Below, piece by piece: positions 11,929-24,257 of a stretch of DNA of 60,000 bases; position 1 is the first letter of the stretch, and each line of letters begins with the position of its first letter. The stretch spans positions 28,522,001-28,582,000 of the forward strand of contig OX485804.1 in the NCBI GenBank assembly GCA_950295325.1, in the 5' to 3' direction. A program made the position numbers and the translations under genes. The notes beneath the pieces are model-generated. The model did not search any database and was not told the DNA's origin. It saw only the letters and a program-made list of their open reading frames with translations. The stretch is from Polytrichum commune. Taxonomy: Eukaryota; Streptophyta; Polytrichopsida; Polytrichales; Polytrichaceae.

Positions 11929-11986
11929 GGATAAGTCTTTTGCGGTCAGTGGGCTGGCCAATCAGGGCTAGCGTCTGCCCAATCAC
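11929..11986 (-). promoter_or_regulatory. Putative psbQ promoter elements: I-box and two CCAAT boxes
   Basis: Upstream of the psbQ ATG at 11753 lie GGATAAG at 11929-11935, CCAATCAG at 11958-11965 and CCAATCAC at 11979-11986, as written on the plus strand. I-box (GATAAG) and CCAAT motifs are common in light-regulated photosynthesis promoters. They lie about 175-235 bp from the ATG. The role is inferred from sequence and position only. I see no convincing TATA box. Confidence 0.45.
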
Positions 11987-11989
11987 AAG

Positions 11990-13446
11990 GGGACCCCATC
12001 CGCTTGTCTAATCCAACTCGGCCTACCCTAATATCCTGAAGCCCCGCACTCATCATTTCAATGTGATCAATTGATACAATGGGTCTAGTACATGGGCTAA
12101 AAGCGACACTTCCAACAACTTTCGACCTTTCTAAGGAGTTACAAAGACTTTGAATAATTAAAAAAATAAATTCAAAGATCTGCAAATTTATCAAAACTCT
12201 ACAAACTTTTTTTTTTTAATTTTTTTGGTTGGTTTGCTCTCCACATAATTGTAAAGTTGTGGATGGGAAAAGGCATTTCACTACATCCTATGGGTGTCCA
12301 TTATTGTTAGGGTCGCCTATGACAGACACTTTGAGCACTTGACACCGTGTTCGAAACAAAAGTTTCACAACCTTCTTCTAAAACTAGAAAATCCATGAGG
12401 GCACTAATGTACTTGAGTTGATGAAATGTCGACATCATCATATTTGGATTTGCTTTAGGAACATTGGCAGTTTCTACTTGCGACCTAAATTAATACATAG
12501 GCCCCCCAAAACCGGATAATGTCGACCGAGCGTTGATTAAGGGACACCTTGGTGTCGAAGACAAAAAAAAAGTGCATTTGGGCTCAAATTATTTAAATTT
12601 GACCTGTGCCAAAAACATTTCGCCCATAAGGCACCGCAGCTCAATCAACTAAATATCTATTGGTCATTAGGTGGAAGGAGACAAAGCCTTGCGGGGTCTT
12701 TCCAATTGGATCAAGGCCAGAAGAGACCCTTAGGGACCAATGAGAGCCTGCGGAGTGGACAGGTGGGCGGACCGGAGTGGCCAATTCGCAATCGAAGGAC
12801 TGTCTACGGAGGATAAGGTAAGGAAACAAAAGTGGGATGTTTCGGGCAGCACAGGAAACCATATCATCGGGCAGAAGAATTTTTTCCCGGTCAAGCCATT
12901 TGTGCAACATACCAGAGAAGATTGGTAGATAACCAGGGACTGGATATGTCGCTTTTTAGAGTCAAAGGGTCAAATATCTCCACTTTTGAGTGCAACTTGG
13001 AGGTGCATCACCTCTAAATTAGACTTTTGATTTCCTGAACTAAATGGTCCAGTCGCTTTGCTGTTGCAGGCCTTCAAAGCTTCGATTTGGCTTCAAATCT
13101 CATTTTTGTGTTCAAATATAAGTTACCCACTTGACTGGTGAAGAGCGAGGCTTCCAAACTGGTACTTCAAATATTCGTGACCATCATCACCATTAAATTT
13201 ATGTTTCTGTTGAGACATGCCCATCAGCCCGTATCATCAAAATTGGGTCAAAGGTGCATTGTAACATTGCAAAGATATCTTCCTGCCTGCATCAACATGA
13301 CTCTTGTTTCATTGCAATCCACATTGCAATTGATTCCAGTGTCACATGCTTCAAAGGACAATGAACACGTTCTCTAGATCTCCCTAAACCAGAGCCAGAT
13401 GTTTGCAAACATTCAGACACAAAATCTATCCTGCAAGGATGATGAT

Positions 13447-13483
<37 letters not shown>

Positions 13484-14876
13484 TCCCAAGCATTCTACAA
13501 CTACATGGAAGCCTCTAGAAATAAGCTCAACAACAACTTGAAGAACAGATGCAAGTAGACAAACCGAACCCAAAGAAAAAGAAATCTTCAGGGTTTAGAG
13601 GCCCATAATTGTCCTCTTCAAAGGCTGAACTGGCACTACCATGCTGGAGCAAAAGCAAAGATGTCGCCCTTTTGTTTAAAATCGAAGTGGTGAAACGTAA
13701 GCATGTTGGATATGTACTACAGCACCGGAACACATCAAGAACATTATTCCTCGCTGCATGTGTCACAGATGAACTCCCGAAACTGTTCAATCACGCTATC
13801 ATGTCTTGTCTACAAGGCTTTCAAAGCAGGCAGAGCTGTAAGTTGTAGATAAATCCATCCCCCCAATCCATGTTAACAGACACAATATATATGAACTTGG
13901 CAGGGTCGGCTGAAAATCATAACCGTCACATACACCAATCACCCGCAATTCAGCACCTTCAGATTGTGCGGAAAAAATTGAAGGCATTTTAGTGACGACA
14001 TAAACAGTTGTTAGTTCAAATTCTGGACCACTCAAAGATTGCATGTGAAATTTTTTCTAAGGATGGCCCAGGTTACGTGGAAGTAAGAAATGGAAGTCCT
14101 AGACCATCCAATACAGTTTGATCTTAAACACTGAGTGACTAGATCCTTCATGCGGATCATCTGTCATCACCTTAAACTCTTGTCCGCTATCTCCACTCAT
14201 CAAGCCAGCCATAGTGAAGAATGGAATTGAATTAAGAGCATAATTAGCATGTCCAAATATTATGCAAACTGCTACAGAACATGCATTGGAATGTCATTCT
14301 TGTCGATATATGTCCATATATACTACTTCATTAATGACATACATTGAAAGATTGTCGATGATAATTGAAGGGTTTCTAAAATACGCAAAACCATCCTTGT
14401 TATTAGCCCCCCCACATTCACATGAATTTGCTGCCTCAAATGAAGCCCTAAATATTTTCATGTATGCATGCAATGCTCTCAGTCCATGGAAGCCTTTGTG
14501 CACAAAACTAGCCTAAAACTAGTTAGGCTTGACTTAATTCTGTTCGCAAACCAATGATGCAGGATCTGCAGTCTTCAGTTAACCTACTTCTGATACATTA
14601 GAAGTAATGAAACTTCATGCAATTCAAGTCTGTCAGTGATCCAGAAAGTCAAACCCGTGCATGCATGACACAGAATCGGAAGCAAAAACGTAACAATTAA
14701 GTTGAGGTTGCAAAGAGACAGGATGTGGAAGTCGAAAGCAAGCTTCTTCATTAATTGCATCCAATGCAAACTTGACACGGCACCTGCAGATCGACCAAGA
14801 AGAAATTGCTTGCTTCGAGTGGCATCTGTCAAAATAGAGTATGTTGTGAGAGACGTGGCACAAAGAATCAAGAGAT
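11990..14876. other. Intergenic DNA, no gene supported
   Basis: Open frames up to 94 codons occur on both strands, but none resembles a known family or shows linked splice sites. The stretch includes an A/T-rich block near 12200 and a dinucleotide repeat near 13450. Part of 12010-12600 is low-complexity noncoding sequence. Confidence 0.5.
13450..13480. repeat. (CA)n microsatellite
   Basis: About 15 uninterrupted CA dinucleotides lie in intergenic DNA. Confidence 0.95.
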
Positions 14877-14949
14877 TGGAGACGCCGGGTATCGATCCCG
14901 GTACCTCTCGCATGCAAAGCGAGCGCTCTTCCATTTGAGCTACACCCCC
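14877..14949 (-). tRNA. tRNA-Ala, anticodon UGC, possibly degenerate
   Basis: Read on the minus strand this is a 73-nt cloverleaf. The acceptor stem is GGGGGTG with CGTCTCC, then discriminator A. It keeps the G3-U70 wobble pair that specifies alanine. The D-arm is AGCTCAAATGGAAGAGC, the anticodon stem is GCTCGCT-TTGCATG-type with anticodon TGC, and the T-stem is CCGGG with CCCGG. Two things are odd. The T-loop is ATCGATA instead of TTCGATC, so T54 is lost and the B box reads GGATCGATACC. The acceptor stem has extra G-U pairs (5-68 and 6-67). It could be a weakly transcribed or decaying copy. There is no intron, and the DNA does not encode CCA. Confidence 0.88.
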
Positions 14950-15584
14950 GACGATGATAAACTTCTGTTAGACTTGGGAGTCTGACATAACCATTTTGGC
15001 TCTGAGCTTGACATGTTTTATCTCGAACTCATTACACATGAGACCTTCGAGACCCCGTCGAAGGATTACACACCACTTGGTTAAAACATTCGAAGAATAC
15101 AATTTGATCCTTGGGCCCATACATTGAATTTTCAAGTGATTACTTCAAAATTTTGATGCACGAACAAATCTCACTCTTTTGTTTACAGATTTGATATGAT
15201 TGGTTGAAATAAACACAATGGAGCAACGGGAAGTCATCATCGATATTGTATACCGTATTCTTCAGTTGGTTTTAATTAGAGATGTGAACAGTCCATAAGG
15301 AAAAAAGTGTACCTAACCATCCATGAGGTTCTGGTGATCAAGGGTTTGAAAAGAATACAAATCGTAAATGATGGGAAGTCGCCCACATCATACGTTCTTG
15401 TGGCAAATGGAAACACCTTATTTGAAACAGAGGGTAACCAATCATGAGTTTTTAATCAAAAGTTTGGGATGGATAAACATTTTCAATGTCTAGGGGCGAA
15501 ATATTAAATTAAATTTACCTGTTTTAAGCAAGATCTATCCATTTAATGACGAGAGCCCCATTTTCAAGGCTAGAGGCTTATCCT

Positions 15585-15586
<2 letters not shown>

Positions 15587-15616
<30 letters not shown>
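15587..15616. repeat. (TC)n microsatellite upstream of the AS8-like gene
   Basis: Fifteen TC dinucleotides lie about 440 bp before the ATG at 16055. Such tracts are frequent near transcription starts in plant genes. Confidence 0.95.
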
Positions 15617-15619
<3 letters not shown>

Positions 15620-16003
15620 TCTTTGGGAAGCTTTCGATTGAAGCGAATTCTTAGCTTGCTTCATCACTCAGAATGCAGCTCCACTTCTTTCAACAGAGAA
15701 CGATCATCAGCATTCCAAACAAGGCACCTGTGCCTGTGACGATTTCTCTTTCACCACGCACTCTCAACTTAGCGAATTGCTGAAACTTAGTTGGCGCCAG
15801 TTGATTCACCAGGAGGAAGGGTGTTGTCTGCGAACAACAGTTTTGAAATTCTCACATTGTGAGTTATGTCATCATCATAGGATGAGACTCGCATCATCGT
15901 TGCTGTTGTATGTGGCGATATGTAGGTTGGCATGATTTCGGTCATCCGCTCGGATAATGTGATTGTATTGAGCTGGAGAGGATTGCAGTTTGCGGTCCCG
16001 GAA

Positions 16004-16045
16004 GAATTAGGGTTTAGGCTTTAGGGTCCAGAGTTCAGGGTTTGG
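16004..16045. promoter_or_regulatory. Telo-box-like motifs just upstream of the AS8-like start codon
   Basis: ATTAGGGTTTAGG, TTTAGGGTCC and TTCAGGGTTTGGGG occur within 42 bp. The first contains the telo-box (AAACCCTAA on the opposite strand), an element of plant promoters and leaders of housekeeping genes. They end 10 bp before the ATG, so they lie in the leader or core promoter. Confidence 0.45.
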
Positions 16046-16054
16046 GGTTCCAAG

Positions 16055-18387
16055 ATGCCTGTGGGGAGTTTGCAGGCCTTCAATCTGCTTGGCGGCAACG
16101 AGTCGCAGAGGAAGGAAGCGGAAAGGAAAGAGTCAGAGAAGAAGCGGAACAACAACAATAGTAATAATAATGGCATTGGTGCACAGGTATCGGATATGTG
16201 GGAGCATGCTACAGGAAAGAAATCGGATGGCGATAAGAAGAAAGGGGAAGGTGTTAGGCCACAAGTGAGCAATCTGTGGGACTCAGCAACTGGTGGGAAA
16301 AAGAGGGACAACAAAAGCAAGGAGAGTGGGTTTGGGAGCTGGTTTGGTGGCAATAACAGGAACAAAGTTCCTATGGACTTGGGCCCAGGAGGAGCTTTGG
16401 GGATCGGTTGTGGTGTTGGTGTCGGCGTCGGATTGACAGGTAATGATGATAATGCTGATGATGCAATTAGCGTTCCTCACTTTTCAAATGTTCCTACTTC
16501 GAGTTAGGAAAACACTGCTTAATTCATTTTAGCGAAATTTGAGCTGAATTCTTTCTTGATTCTTCTCCAGTGCGCGGTGGAAATTGTCCTTAAGCTGTTG
16601 GAAAATTGAGATGATGAAGAAGGCCTGGTAGTCCCGCTTGTTTGCATTTAGGCATACCTCACACAAAATTAGTCTATTAGGAGGTGAACTTTTGCTTGAT
16701 ATTCTAGTCTTCTTTTCAGCTAGAACCCTAACTTTCAGTGTTCCTTACTTTCGAATTTGACAAACATGAATTGCTGAACTCCAGCTGAATTCTTCAAGAT
16801 TGGGTTGGAACTTCGCCTTCTTCTAATGGAAATTTGAGATGATGAAGCCCCGCTATACTGAATCGAAACTAAACATCTGATTGAGTGTGGCATTAAAATT
16901 GGTGTATCATGTTAATTAGAGTGGCCTTCGTGACTTGTAATGTAGCTCCAAGTGTCATGTGACACCCTCTCTAGTTGTCAACCAGTGATTGGAAGATAAC
17001 CAATGTGTGTTGGTGACGAATAGGGAGCACTACACTAAGATGTTTAGTGTAGTCCTCTTGTATGTTTGTATTTGGGCATAATTCATGCAAAAAATTGCGA
17101 AGAGAACTGCAAAGAAGTCCGTCTTCTTTGCACACTAGAACCTCAAATTTCAGTGTTCCTACTTTGTATTAGACAAACATACATTGTTACTAATGCACCT
17201 GTCTGAATTCGAGTTGAATTCTTCAGGATTGTATTGTAACTTGCTCTTCACGAGCTGGAAGCTTGAGGTGATTGAGCCCCGGTAGTCCCTCTTATATATA
17301 TTTCGGCATACCTCAAGCAAAAATACTGTGAACCTCTGAATTCTCCTCGGAGATGAAAGCTCCCTTGATAAATTCATTTTTCTTAGCAAAACACAACTCC
17401 CAAAAAGTTGGTCTTCTTTGCAGCTAGAACCTCAATTTTTAGCATTCGTACTTCAAATTAGACAAACATGAATTGCTGTTGCACTTGGCTAAATTCGAGC
17501 TGAATTCTTCTCCTTGAGTCCACCACACTTTGTCCTTCACCTGCTGTAAACTTTAGATATAGCTCCAGTAGTCCTCTTGTATGTATTTGGGCCTAAATCA
17601 TGCAAAGTATTTTGAACCCCTTTTAACTTTAGAATTCGTTTTGGACGTGAAAGTCTGCTTGGTATTCTAGTTTCTCTGCACAAGTGAGCCCTGAAAATCC
17701 TTTGAATAGTGTCTTTTGCTCGGTTGTCGTCGACCTTAAACATTTGTAATTTGTTCCAAAAAAACCAGGGCAAACTCACAAACCTCTCAGGTTCACATTC
17801 TCGTGCACTTTAGAACTATCACAGAAGGGAATTTGGAAAAGGATTACATCTAAATGGTTGAACGTAGAGAAAAACAATTGTTTGTCATCTCCAAAACAAT
17901 TCAAAAAACATGATGAGTGGTTGAAATTACAGATACTTGAGATTGATGGAAGTTGCAACCATAATATGATCTTGAAGTGATCAAATCATCCAAATGTCTC
18001 TTGGGATGTGAGTAGTCCATGAAGTATAGAGGATTAAGCATTCATGAAAAGTTTTGGTCAAGATTTTGGAGATGACAAACAATTTAAACAATTCTGCGAC
18101 CAGATTTAATTGTATGAAATTGAGTGTCATAGTTTGGGATATTCAAGTCATTAAGGGTTAATGTCACATTTCCTTCCTCCAATGCATTTGATCTAATGAG
18201 ATTGTGTCTATGGTTGTTTTCAGGTGGAGCTGGTCTAGGGGCAACACCATGGAATGCACTGAGAATTGTATTTGGTGTAGGTGCAGGTTGTGGTATAGGA
18301 GTAGGTTTTGGCTATGGCTATGGTCTTGGGTATCGGTGGGACAAGCCACCCGAACCAGTTGCAAAGCGAGTCATCATTGAAATTTAG
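16055..18387 (+). CDS. Glycine-zipper membrane protein resembling cadmium-induced protein AS8
   Basis: Two exons, 16055-16439 and 18224-18387, join in phase 1 across a 1.8-kb intron to give 182 residues. The first half is hydrophilic and Lys/Asn-rich. It holds an internal duplication: QVSDMWEHATGKK and QVSNLWDSATGGKK. The second half has two glycine-zipper hydrophobic segments, ALGIGCGVGVGVGLTGG and IVFGVGAGCGIGVGFGYGYG, separated by a TPWNALR turn. The tail (WDKPPEPVAKRVIIEI) is charged. The paired glycine-rich helices around a PWN turn are what I recall of plant AS8-type proteins (Arabidopsis At4g19070). The function of that family is unknown. The shape suggests a small protein with two membrane helices. 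The intron interrupts the first helix. Confidence 0.8.
16480..17517. repeat. Four diverged modules within the AS8-like intron
   Basis: A module with TAGAACC, TTCAGTGTTCCTACTT-like text, GACAAACATGAATTGCTG-like text and GAGCTGAATTCTT-like text recurs at about 16720-16810, 17138-17230 and 17427-17517. A shorter form spans the exon 1 junction at about 16480-16570. Intervals are irregular (about 240-410 bp), partly because a transposon-like block sits at 16877-17062. Confidence 0.7.
16877..17062 (-). mobile_element. MITE copy (TAGTGTGGCC family) in the AS8-like intron
   Basis: Inverted relative to copies at 36468-36668, 37495-37690 and 49488-49675. Shared blocks, in plus-strand order here, are GAGTGTGGCAT, AATTGGTGTATCATGT, GTGACTTGTAATGTAGC, GTGTCATGTGACACCCTCTCTAGTTGTC and a terminal TTTAGTGTAG. 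There is no coding capacity. Confidence 0.65.
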
Positions 18388-18890
18388 ATTACAACACTTG
18401 TTTTTTTAACTAGAATGTTTTACTCCAAAATCAAGAATGGCAAGCAATATGTATAGCCATGTGTTGCACTCAATGATATGGGGACTTTCCGTGTTTGAAA
18501 GAGGTAGGCACAAATTGTGTCTTACATTGCCTATAATCAATGAGAGTGATCTTGATAAAAGGTTAGCTTATTTGTGAAAGTTGATCATTGCAACTCCTAT
18601 TGTGCATGTGATTTCGCACTTAAAAGTATTGGCATTGTATGTGTAGGAGTCATCACTAAAATTCAAATTAGGACACGTCACTATTGATCAATATGTCTCA
18701 CTGCTTCCTCAAGATTGGCAAGCAATTTGAATAGCCACGTGTTGTGTTGAATGACTTGGGGAGTATTCTTAGTTTGAATGAGATCGATTTCTACAAATGA
18801 TCAATTCAATTTTGTGTGTAGTTGATCTTGGTCACTCCTGTTGTGCATGTGATTTCGCACTTCAAAGTACCCTCAGAGTATAAGTGTTTC
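18368..18890. repeat. Tandem duplication that includes the last codons of the AS8-like gene
   Basis: Unit 1 starts at 18368 in the final coding codons (GAGTCATCATTGAAATTTAG). Unit 2 starts at 18646 with GAGTCATCACTAAAATTCAA. Both continue through GGCAAGCAAT(A/T)TG, ATAGCCA(T/C)GTGTTG and CTCCT(A/G)TTGTGCATGTGATTTCGC. The period is about 278 bp. The second copy has lost the coding frame, so it is a noncoding echo of the gene end and 3' UTR. Confidence 0.75.
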
Positions 18891-21219
18891 CAACTATCAT
18901 AATGAATTTAAGTGCAATGAGTTTTATGATAGATGAGAAACAATTTTCATCAGCTTGTAGCTATAATTTTATGTAAGAGAGGAATAAAATGCACTATGTA
19001 TTATAGCAACACAATGTTATGCAAGGCATATGAGCCTAGAATAACCATACATGTTACATGTTATGATATAGTCAATTTCTTCCTAATAAATTCATGAAAG
19101 GTTGAGGAATTGTGTGAAAAGTCACAACTTTCAAATGGACAATGCCCAAGACTATTCTAAGGGTTTGTGAAGCCCTTAGACACTATGAAATGTCACCGGA
19201 ATAACCTTAATCTCCTCCATGCAAAATCTTGAGCTCACAATGGACCTTTTAAATCTTGAAGGGTTGATGTCTTTGTAAAGTTGTGATCTTTTTGGTTTTG
19301 TGCAATTGAGCCAACGATAACATCCATTGGGATGCATTTATTACAACACAAGAACATTCAAATGACACTACAATTACATGTTTAGAGGATTAGATTTTGC
19401 ATGTCAATTCACACCAATGCAAGTGTACCCCATGGCTTAGACTACAAAATTCTACTCAAAGTAGAAATGTCATACTCTTCCAACACAAACACATCTTATA
19501 TTGATTTGAAAAATCAATGTGATGGCTCATTGGTTGGGAAAGCCAAATAGTCAATACCCAACTTCCACTCAACACTTACCACTTTGTCCACTTATACAAC
19601 CACTAAAGAACATCACAAATCTGCACTTTGAAAATCCATCAAAATCTAACAATGAAGACCCCAACATCATAATGTCCAATAAATCAACCCAACACCTGAT
19701 ATAAGCAAGAAAATTTCATTGAATGTGGTAAAATATCCTTGATCGTAGTTACCACAACATGATTAAGACATGGACTACATACATCCTCTTTTTTTTTACC
19801 TCATCAGTATCTTACATTGAATATTTTGACATACCATTACAATCTTTAAGATCTTACCAATTTTGATAGGGTTGGGAACCCTAAATATAAAGCGGCTCAA
19901 ATCCAAATGCATAGCTCTCTCTATGCTTTGAATGTTTCTAATACTAATTGGCCGATCAAATGTTGTCACCCATTGTCACACCGGGAACACCTAAATTGCC
20001 ACAAGCCGTGCACTCCAAGTAGGATATGAATCAATATCCCAAGCCGTCCCAACACCATTCGCTCACCATGCCACCACCATCAGCAGCCTAACGTTTTGGA
20101 CTGGTGGAATGGCGACTGCATCAACGCTCATGCACCCTTCTTGGTCAAGCATTCCAAAATGTATAGATACTATCATACAACCTTGTTTTACACGCAAATC
20201 TTGGACGTACATCCAAGATTGAAGTAACTCTCCTTACCTTGCACCTCTTCTCCTCCACACATGTTCATCAACCTTCCATTATCTTCATCTCATCTTCACT
20301 TGAAGCTTGCTTGATGCACTTTTTGATGCATCTTGCCACTCCCGATCGTGGTGTTGTCCCACTTCACAAACTGTAATTTCTGGACACTGCAAATGTGAGA
20401 TGAGAATGTGCCCCTTCTTCAATTTCAAAGAAAGAAGACCCCCTAGCTCACCTGGTGAGACACACTTGTCTACTTCATAATGAATATAACAAGTATGGTA
20501 TCACCATGGTATACACAACTAGGTAAGGGTGTAACAAATATATTAGCACAAGTTAGTGTTAAAATCAGCTAATTTATTAAACCAATGTATTGCAGTGCAC
20601 AATATCAATGTTGCACTCAGCTGCGAAACTAAAGAGCTTCCGATAGTCATTGTGTTAGTAGTTTACAGAGAATATATCATGTATATAAGAATGATGAGTA
20701 TTCAAGCAAGGTACACTAGTTGGGCGCCTGAGAGAGAAAAGTAGCTGATAACCCTGGTATCAGAGTACAAGATGAGAGATGTTAAACAGAAGATTTGCCT
20801 TGCTTAGAAGGAAGAAATTGTGTCGACGACACAGGAGAAACGAGAAGCTTGGCATATCAGCATGTGTGTTAGTCTCACATTATAGTACAGAATCGATTCT
20901 CAAAGCTAAAACTCAATTTGTGATGGTGGATGTTAGTGAACACATTCCCATCTCTTAATGAGATGGCACGTTTGTAAAAGCACAACCTAAGGTGTTAGAG
21001 AAACTGATATGGTGGTGACAAACAAGTATTTATCACATACAGGTCTAATAATGGTCTCACCCTCAACACTAGCCAATGCTTTGTTCCAATATGACAAGAT
21101 CGTTGGGCTCTTAATACTTTACAGCTGTCTGCCTTATGATTGCGACAGAATACAAAATATAATCAGACTCGGAGGTCCATATCCTAAACTTCCACTAAAC
21201 ATCAACGCACTTCAATACT
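18891..21219. other. Intergenic DNA, no gene supported
   Basis: AT-rich sequence without protein similarity. The right end probably includes the 3' UTR of the first NAC gene, which is transcribed leftward. No inverted-repeat element was recognised here. Confidence 0.5.
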
Positions 21220-24200
21220 CTATGAAAGATAACCCCTCAACAGATGTTTGACCACCCGCCACAGAGCTCGCAGCAAGAATAACCAGAAGAGTGCAGGCAT
21301 TGACATAGACCCCAGAAGACATGCAAACACAAATCCACTTCTGGAGCCTTTCAGCACCTTGTCAGGCAAATGTCGCATATGGACACAGCCTTGTTGCTTG
21401 CAATCTTCCTTACATGAGTCCCATGCTCGTGGTGTCACCTCTTCATGAACTTTTTCTCCAGCGTAGTGAGGCAACCCCGCAATCACGTGCTTCGTACCAT
21501 CTTCCAAGTGCGAATAACTTATTTTGCAAGCAGACAGATGGATGTCAGTGTCTCTCACAAAGGTTGAGCTGAGGCCAGGAGCACACTCAGTTGCATTGGC
21601 TGGTAGAACGGCCATGGAATCAATGTCATCTTGAAGATCCGACTTTCGAATGGTTTTCTTGGGATACTTAAGAGTGGTGACATGATCTGATGAAGATTGA
21701 GGATGTCCAACCTCAAGTACACCTGAGTGTAGTGAATCTGGTGTTGATGTAGCTTCAAGTTCCACTGGAAATAAGAGCTTGTAGAGTCCATGGTAGTCAT
21801 CCTGTTCATGGAGGGTTGCCAAACCAACTGGATCTGCAACATTCAATATCTTTTCGTCGACATTAAATTGAGAGGAACTAATGTTGGCTTTGTGCTGAGC
21901 ACTAGTTAGTGACGCAGACCTACTGGCAAAGTATGGCAACAAATCTGCACAATAACACACCCGTCATTAAATTCATGAACCAGAGGTTGAAACTATAAAA
22001 TCATATGTACCAACATCATTCATCTAATACACGAACTTAAATGATACATGTAGCCTAGTTGAAACCCATCAGGTACCTGTATTAGTGAGAAACCCATCAG
22101 GTCTCGCGCCATCGCTTACTCCTGCTGCAATGAACCTTCCTTCATTCGGCCGCGTATCTGGTGATGCAAACTCATCCTGTTGTGCAAGGACAGTGTGTCT
22201 ATTCTGGAAGGAGCTCTGTGAGCAACACTATCATTAGTGATCATAATTCTACACGCAACACTTCATATCACACATCTCACCATCTTTGTCACTGTAAACA
22301 TGAGAGTCACACTCATACAAATAAATTGCCTACACAACACTAACAAAAGATAACCCACATATCAAGTACTACACACTTATAAAAGGGCAAAACACTTTCA
22401 TTATACAAAGACTACAGTTAATGAAACTAGAGAAATAAACACGGCCTTAAGATGCCAGAGGTGATATCAAAGAGGACAAAACCCGTTTCAAACATGTCTC
22501 ACCTCAAGCTCACGGTGGGATAGTGAACTGAGACTATCACTGCCACCCTCTGCAACGGTCTGATCAAATCCCGGGCTCCCAAATCCTTGAGCCATGGGAC
22601 TGAAGTGTACCATAGGTGGAGGACTCAAAGGTCGCCGAATTCGTATATTGGGCACCTTTCCTCCACCTAGGGGATGGATTAGATCGTTCATTTCCAGAAA
22701 GTCACCAGGGATTGTGCTGACAGGTTTTGATTCGACCATATTGCTCATCGCAAGTAGTCCTTCTCCAGATCTGACAAGAGCGCTGTCATCAGCTGGGACC
22801 TCATATTCTAGCATCCTGTGCATGTTATCGACAAAGAGATCACGCCAGAGATCGCTTGGTGAAGCTTCCTCTATACGATCAACTATGTCCTGGATGATAC
22901 CGGTTTCCTCTTCAACCCCTGGAGCTTCAAATGATGCAAGGAGTCCAGCAATAGGTTCAGAAGGACTGTGCCATTCTTCAGGAATGGAATGGGTGAGCTC
23001 TAAGTTCACACCCTCGGATGTGAAATCTTTCAGCTCCTTCTGCATGAGCAAAGAAAACTCCTGAGTAGACGACTTTGCAAAAATAAAGATTTACACGGGA
23101 AATTATATCATCTTGCCAACTGAAGATGCTCTACAAGCATTTCATGTCCCTCACATCTGGACTTGTGAAACACTTAGCACAACCGCCATAGATGTCAAGC
23201 ACCATACCTTGAAGTCCGTATCATCAGAAAAGCCAGCATAAGGAGTCCCGTTCGTCATCTCAAGGTGGGATACATGAGTATTCTCCTCTCCGCCATTTAG
23301 CACAGACTTGGATGCCTGAGCATGTGCCCCTTCCACAATCTCTTCCTTTACTCCTCGCCTGTACTGAGGAAGACTACTGGGCTCCTCAGCAGGTGTACCT
23401 TCCGCTGGAGGGTCCTCCAACACTTCTGTGGAATCAGGCGACATGTGGGCCTCCTCCACAAACACAGCACCATATTGCTCCCCATTCTTAGGTCCTGGTC
23501 CACTCTTCTTGAATATACGGCCCAACACAAATACATCCTGTTCATGCGAAGTAGCCAACATTTACAGCATCAGACCACCTTTCCACCAACATAAAGTCAC
23601 CGACCTATTCCTCTCCTGCTTATATTTTTTAACAAGATAATAGCAGTAGCCTGCAAAGGTGACTCACAAAAGACTAACACAAAAGACCTAAGATTCCATA
23701 TAAACCCAGAACCCCAGCTCTTACTTCATCGTCCATTCGATATTCATGCATGACCCAATCTGTCCGTTCCCCATGTGGAGCTCGACCCTTGTAAAAGACA
23801 AGGGTTTTCTTCACCCCAATAGGTTGTTGTCTGGATCGAACAACCCTGTCTTTTCCTGTAGCCTTGTAATAGCCTGCTGGCGTTGCTCGGTTAGTGCGGT
23901 GTCCATTGGCATACTTCCTATCACGAGGACTGAAGAAGTACCACTCCTTGTCATTACTTCCAAGGAGAGACTTTTCTGCGCACAATTAAGCAACAGCAAG
24001 TTGGGTTCATGATCTCAAACACCCTGCAAACTCCGCAGCATACTACCTACATACTATCTATCATCAATCACATAATCTGCAAAAGAATCGGCGGACATAC
24101 CAGGTAAATCCCAAGGCTCGCACTTGTAGAGATCCACCACCCCGATTACATCAAACTCAATGTGTCTACCGCTGATTTTGCGCTTCAAGTAGTAGGCCAC

Positions 24201-24257
24201 CAACTCCTCATCAGTGGGGTGGAAACGGAAGCCAGGAGGCAAACGGAGCTGAGACAT
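21220..24257 (-). CDS. Membrane-anchored NAC transcription factor (NTL type), copy 1
   Basis: Six exons, reading leftward, are 24257-24101, 23975-23725, 23537-23208, 23039-22503, 22203-22077 and 21944-21220, giving 708 residues in one frame. Exon 4 could instead start at 23060, adding seven residues. The N-terminal NAC domain shows subdomains A ([19 protein letters not shown]), B ([13 protein letters not shown]), C ([12 protein letters not shown]), D ([13 protein letters not shown]) and E ([12 protein letters not shown]). The usual WKATGKDR reads YKATGKDR here. The nine-residue linker between D and E, present in copy 2, is missing at the intron 2 junction. A long acidic middle follows, then a Cys motif ([10 protein letters not shown]) and one transmembrane helix (about residues 671-696) at the C-terminus. 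NAC proteins of this shape are tethered to membranes and released by proteolysis. Copy 2 lies upstream at 32015-34636. Confidence 0.93.

Larger units (their letters stand above)
14950..16054. other. Intergenic DNA and 5' region of the AS8-like gene
   Basis: No gene is visible. The right third probably holds the promoter and leader of the gene starting at 16055. It contains a pyrimidine microsatellite at 15587 and telo-box-like motifs at about 16004-16045. Confidence 0.5.

Noticed and set aside
11446-11934. 162-codon frame on the plus strand
   Set aside because: It is antisense to the transit-peptide exon of psbQ, which has clear family similarity.
13292-13573. Frame with a Val/Cys repeat
   Set aside because: It is only the translation of the (CA)n microsatellite.
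22594-23064. 156-codon plus-strand frame
   Set aside because: Antisense shadow of exon 4 of NAC copy 1.
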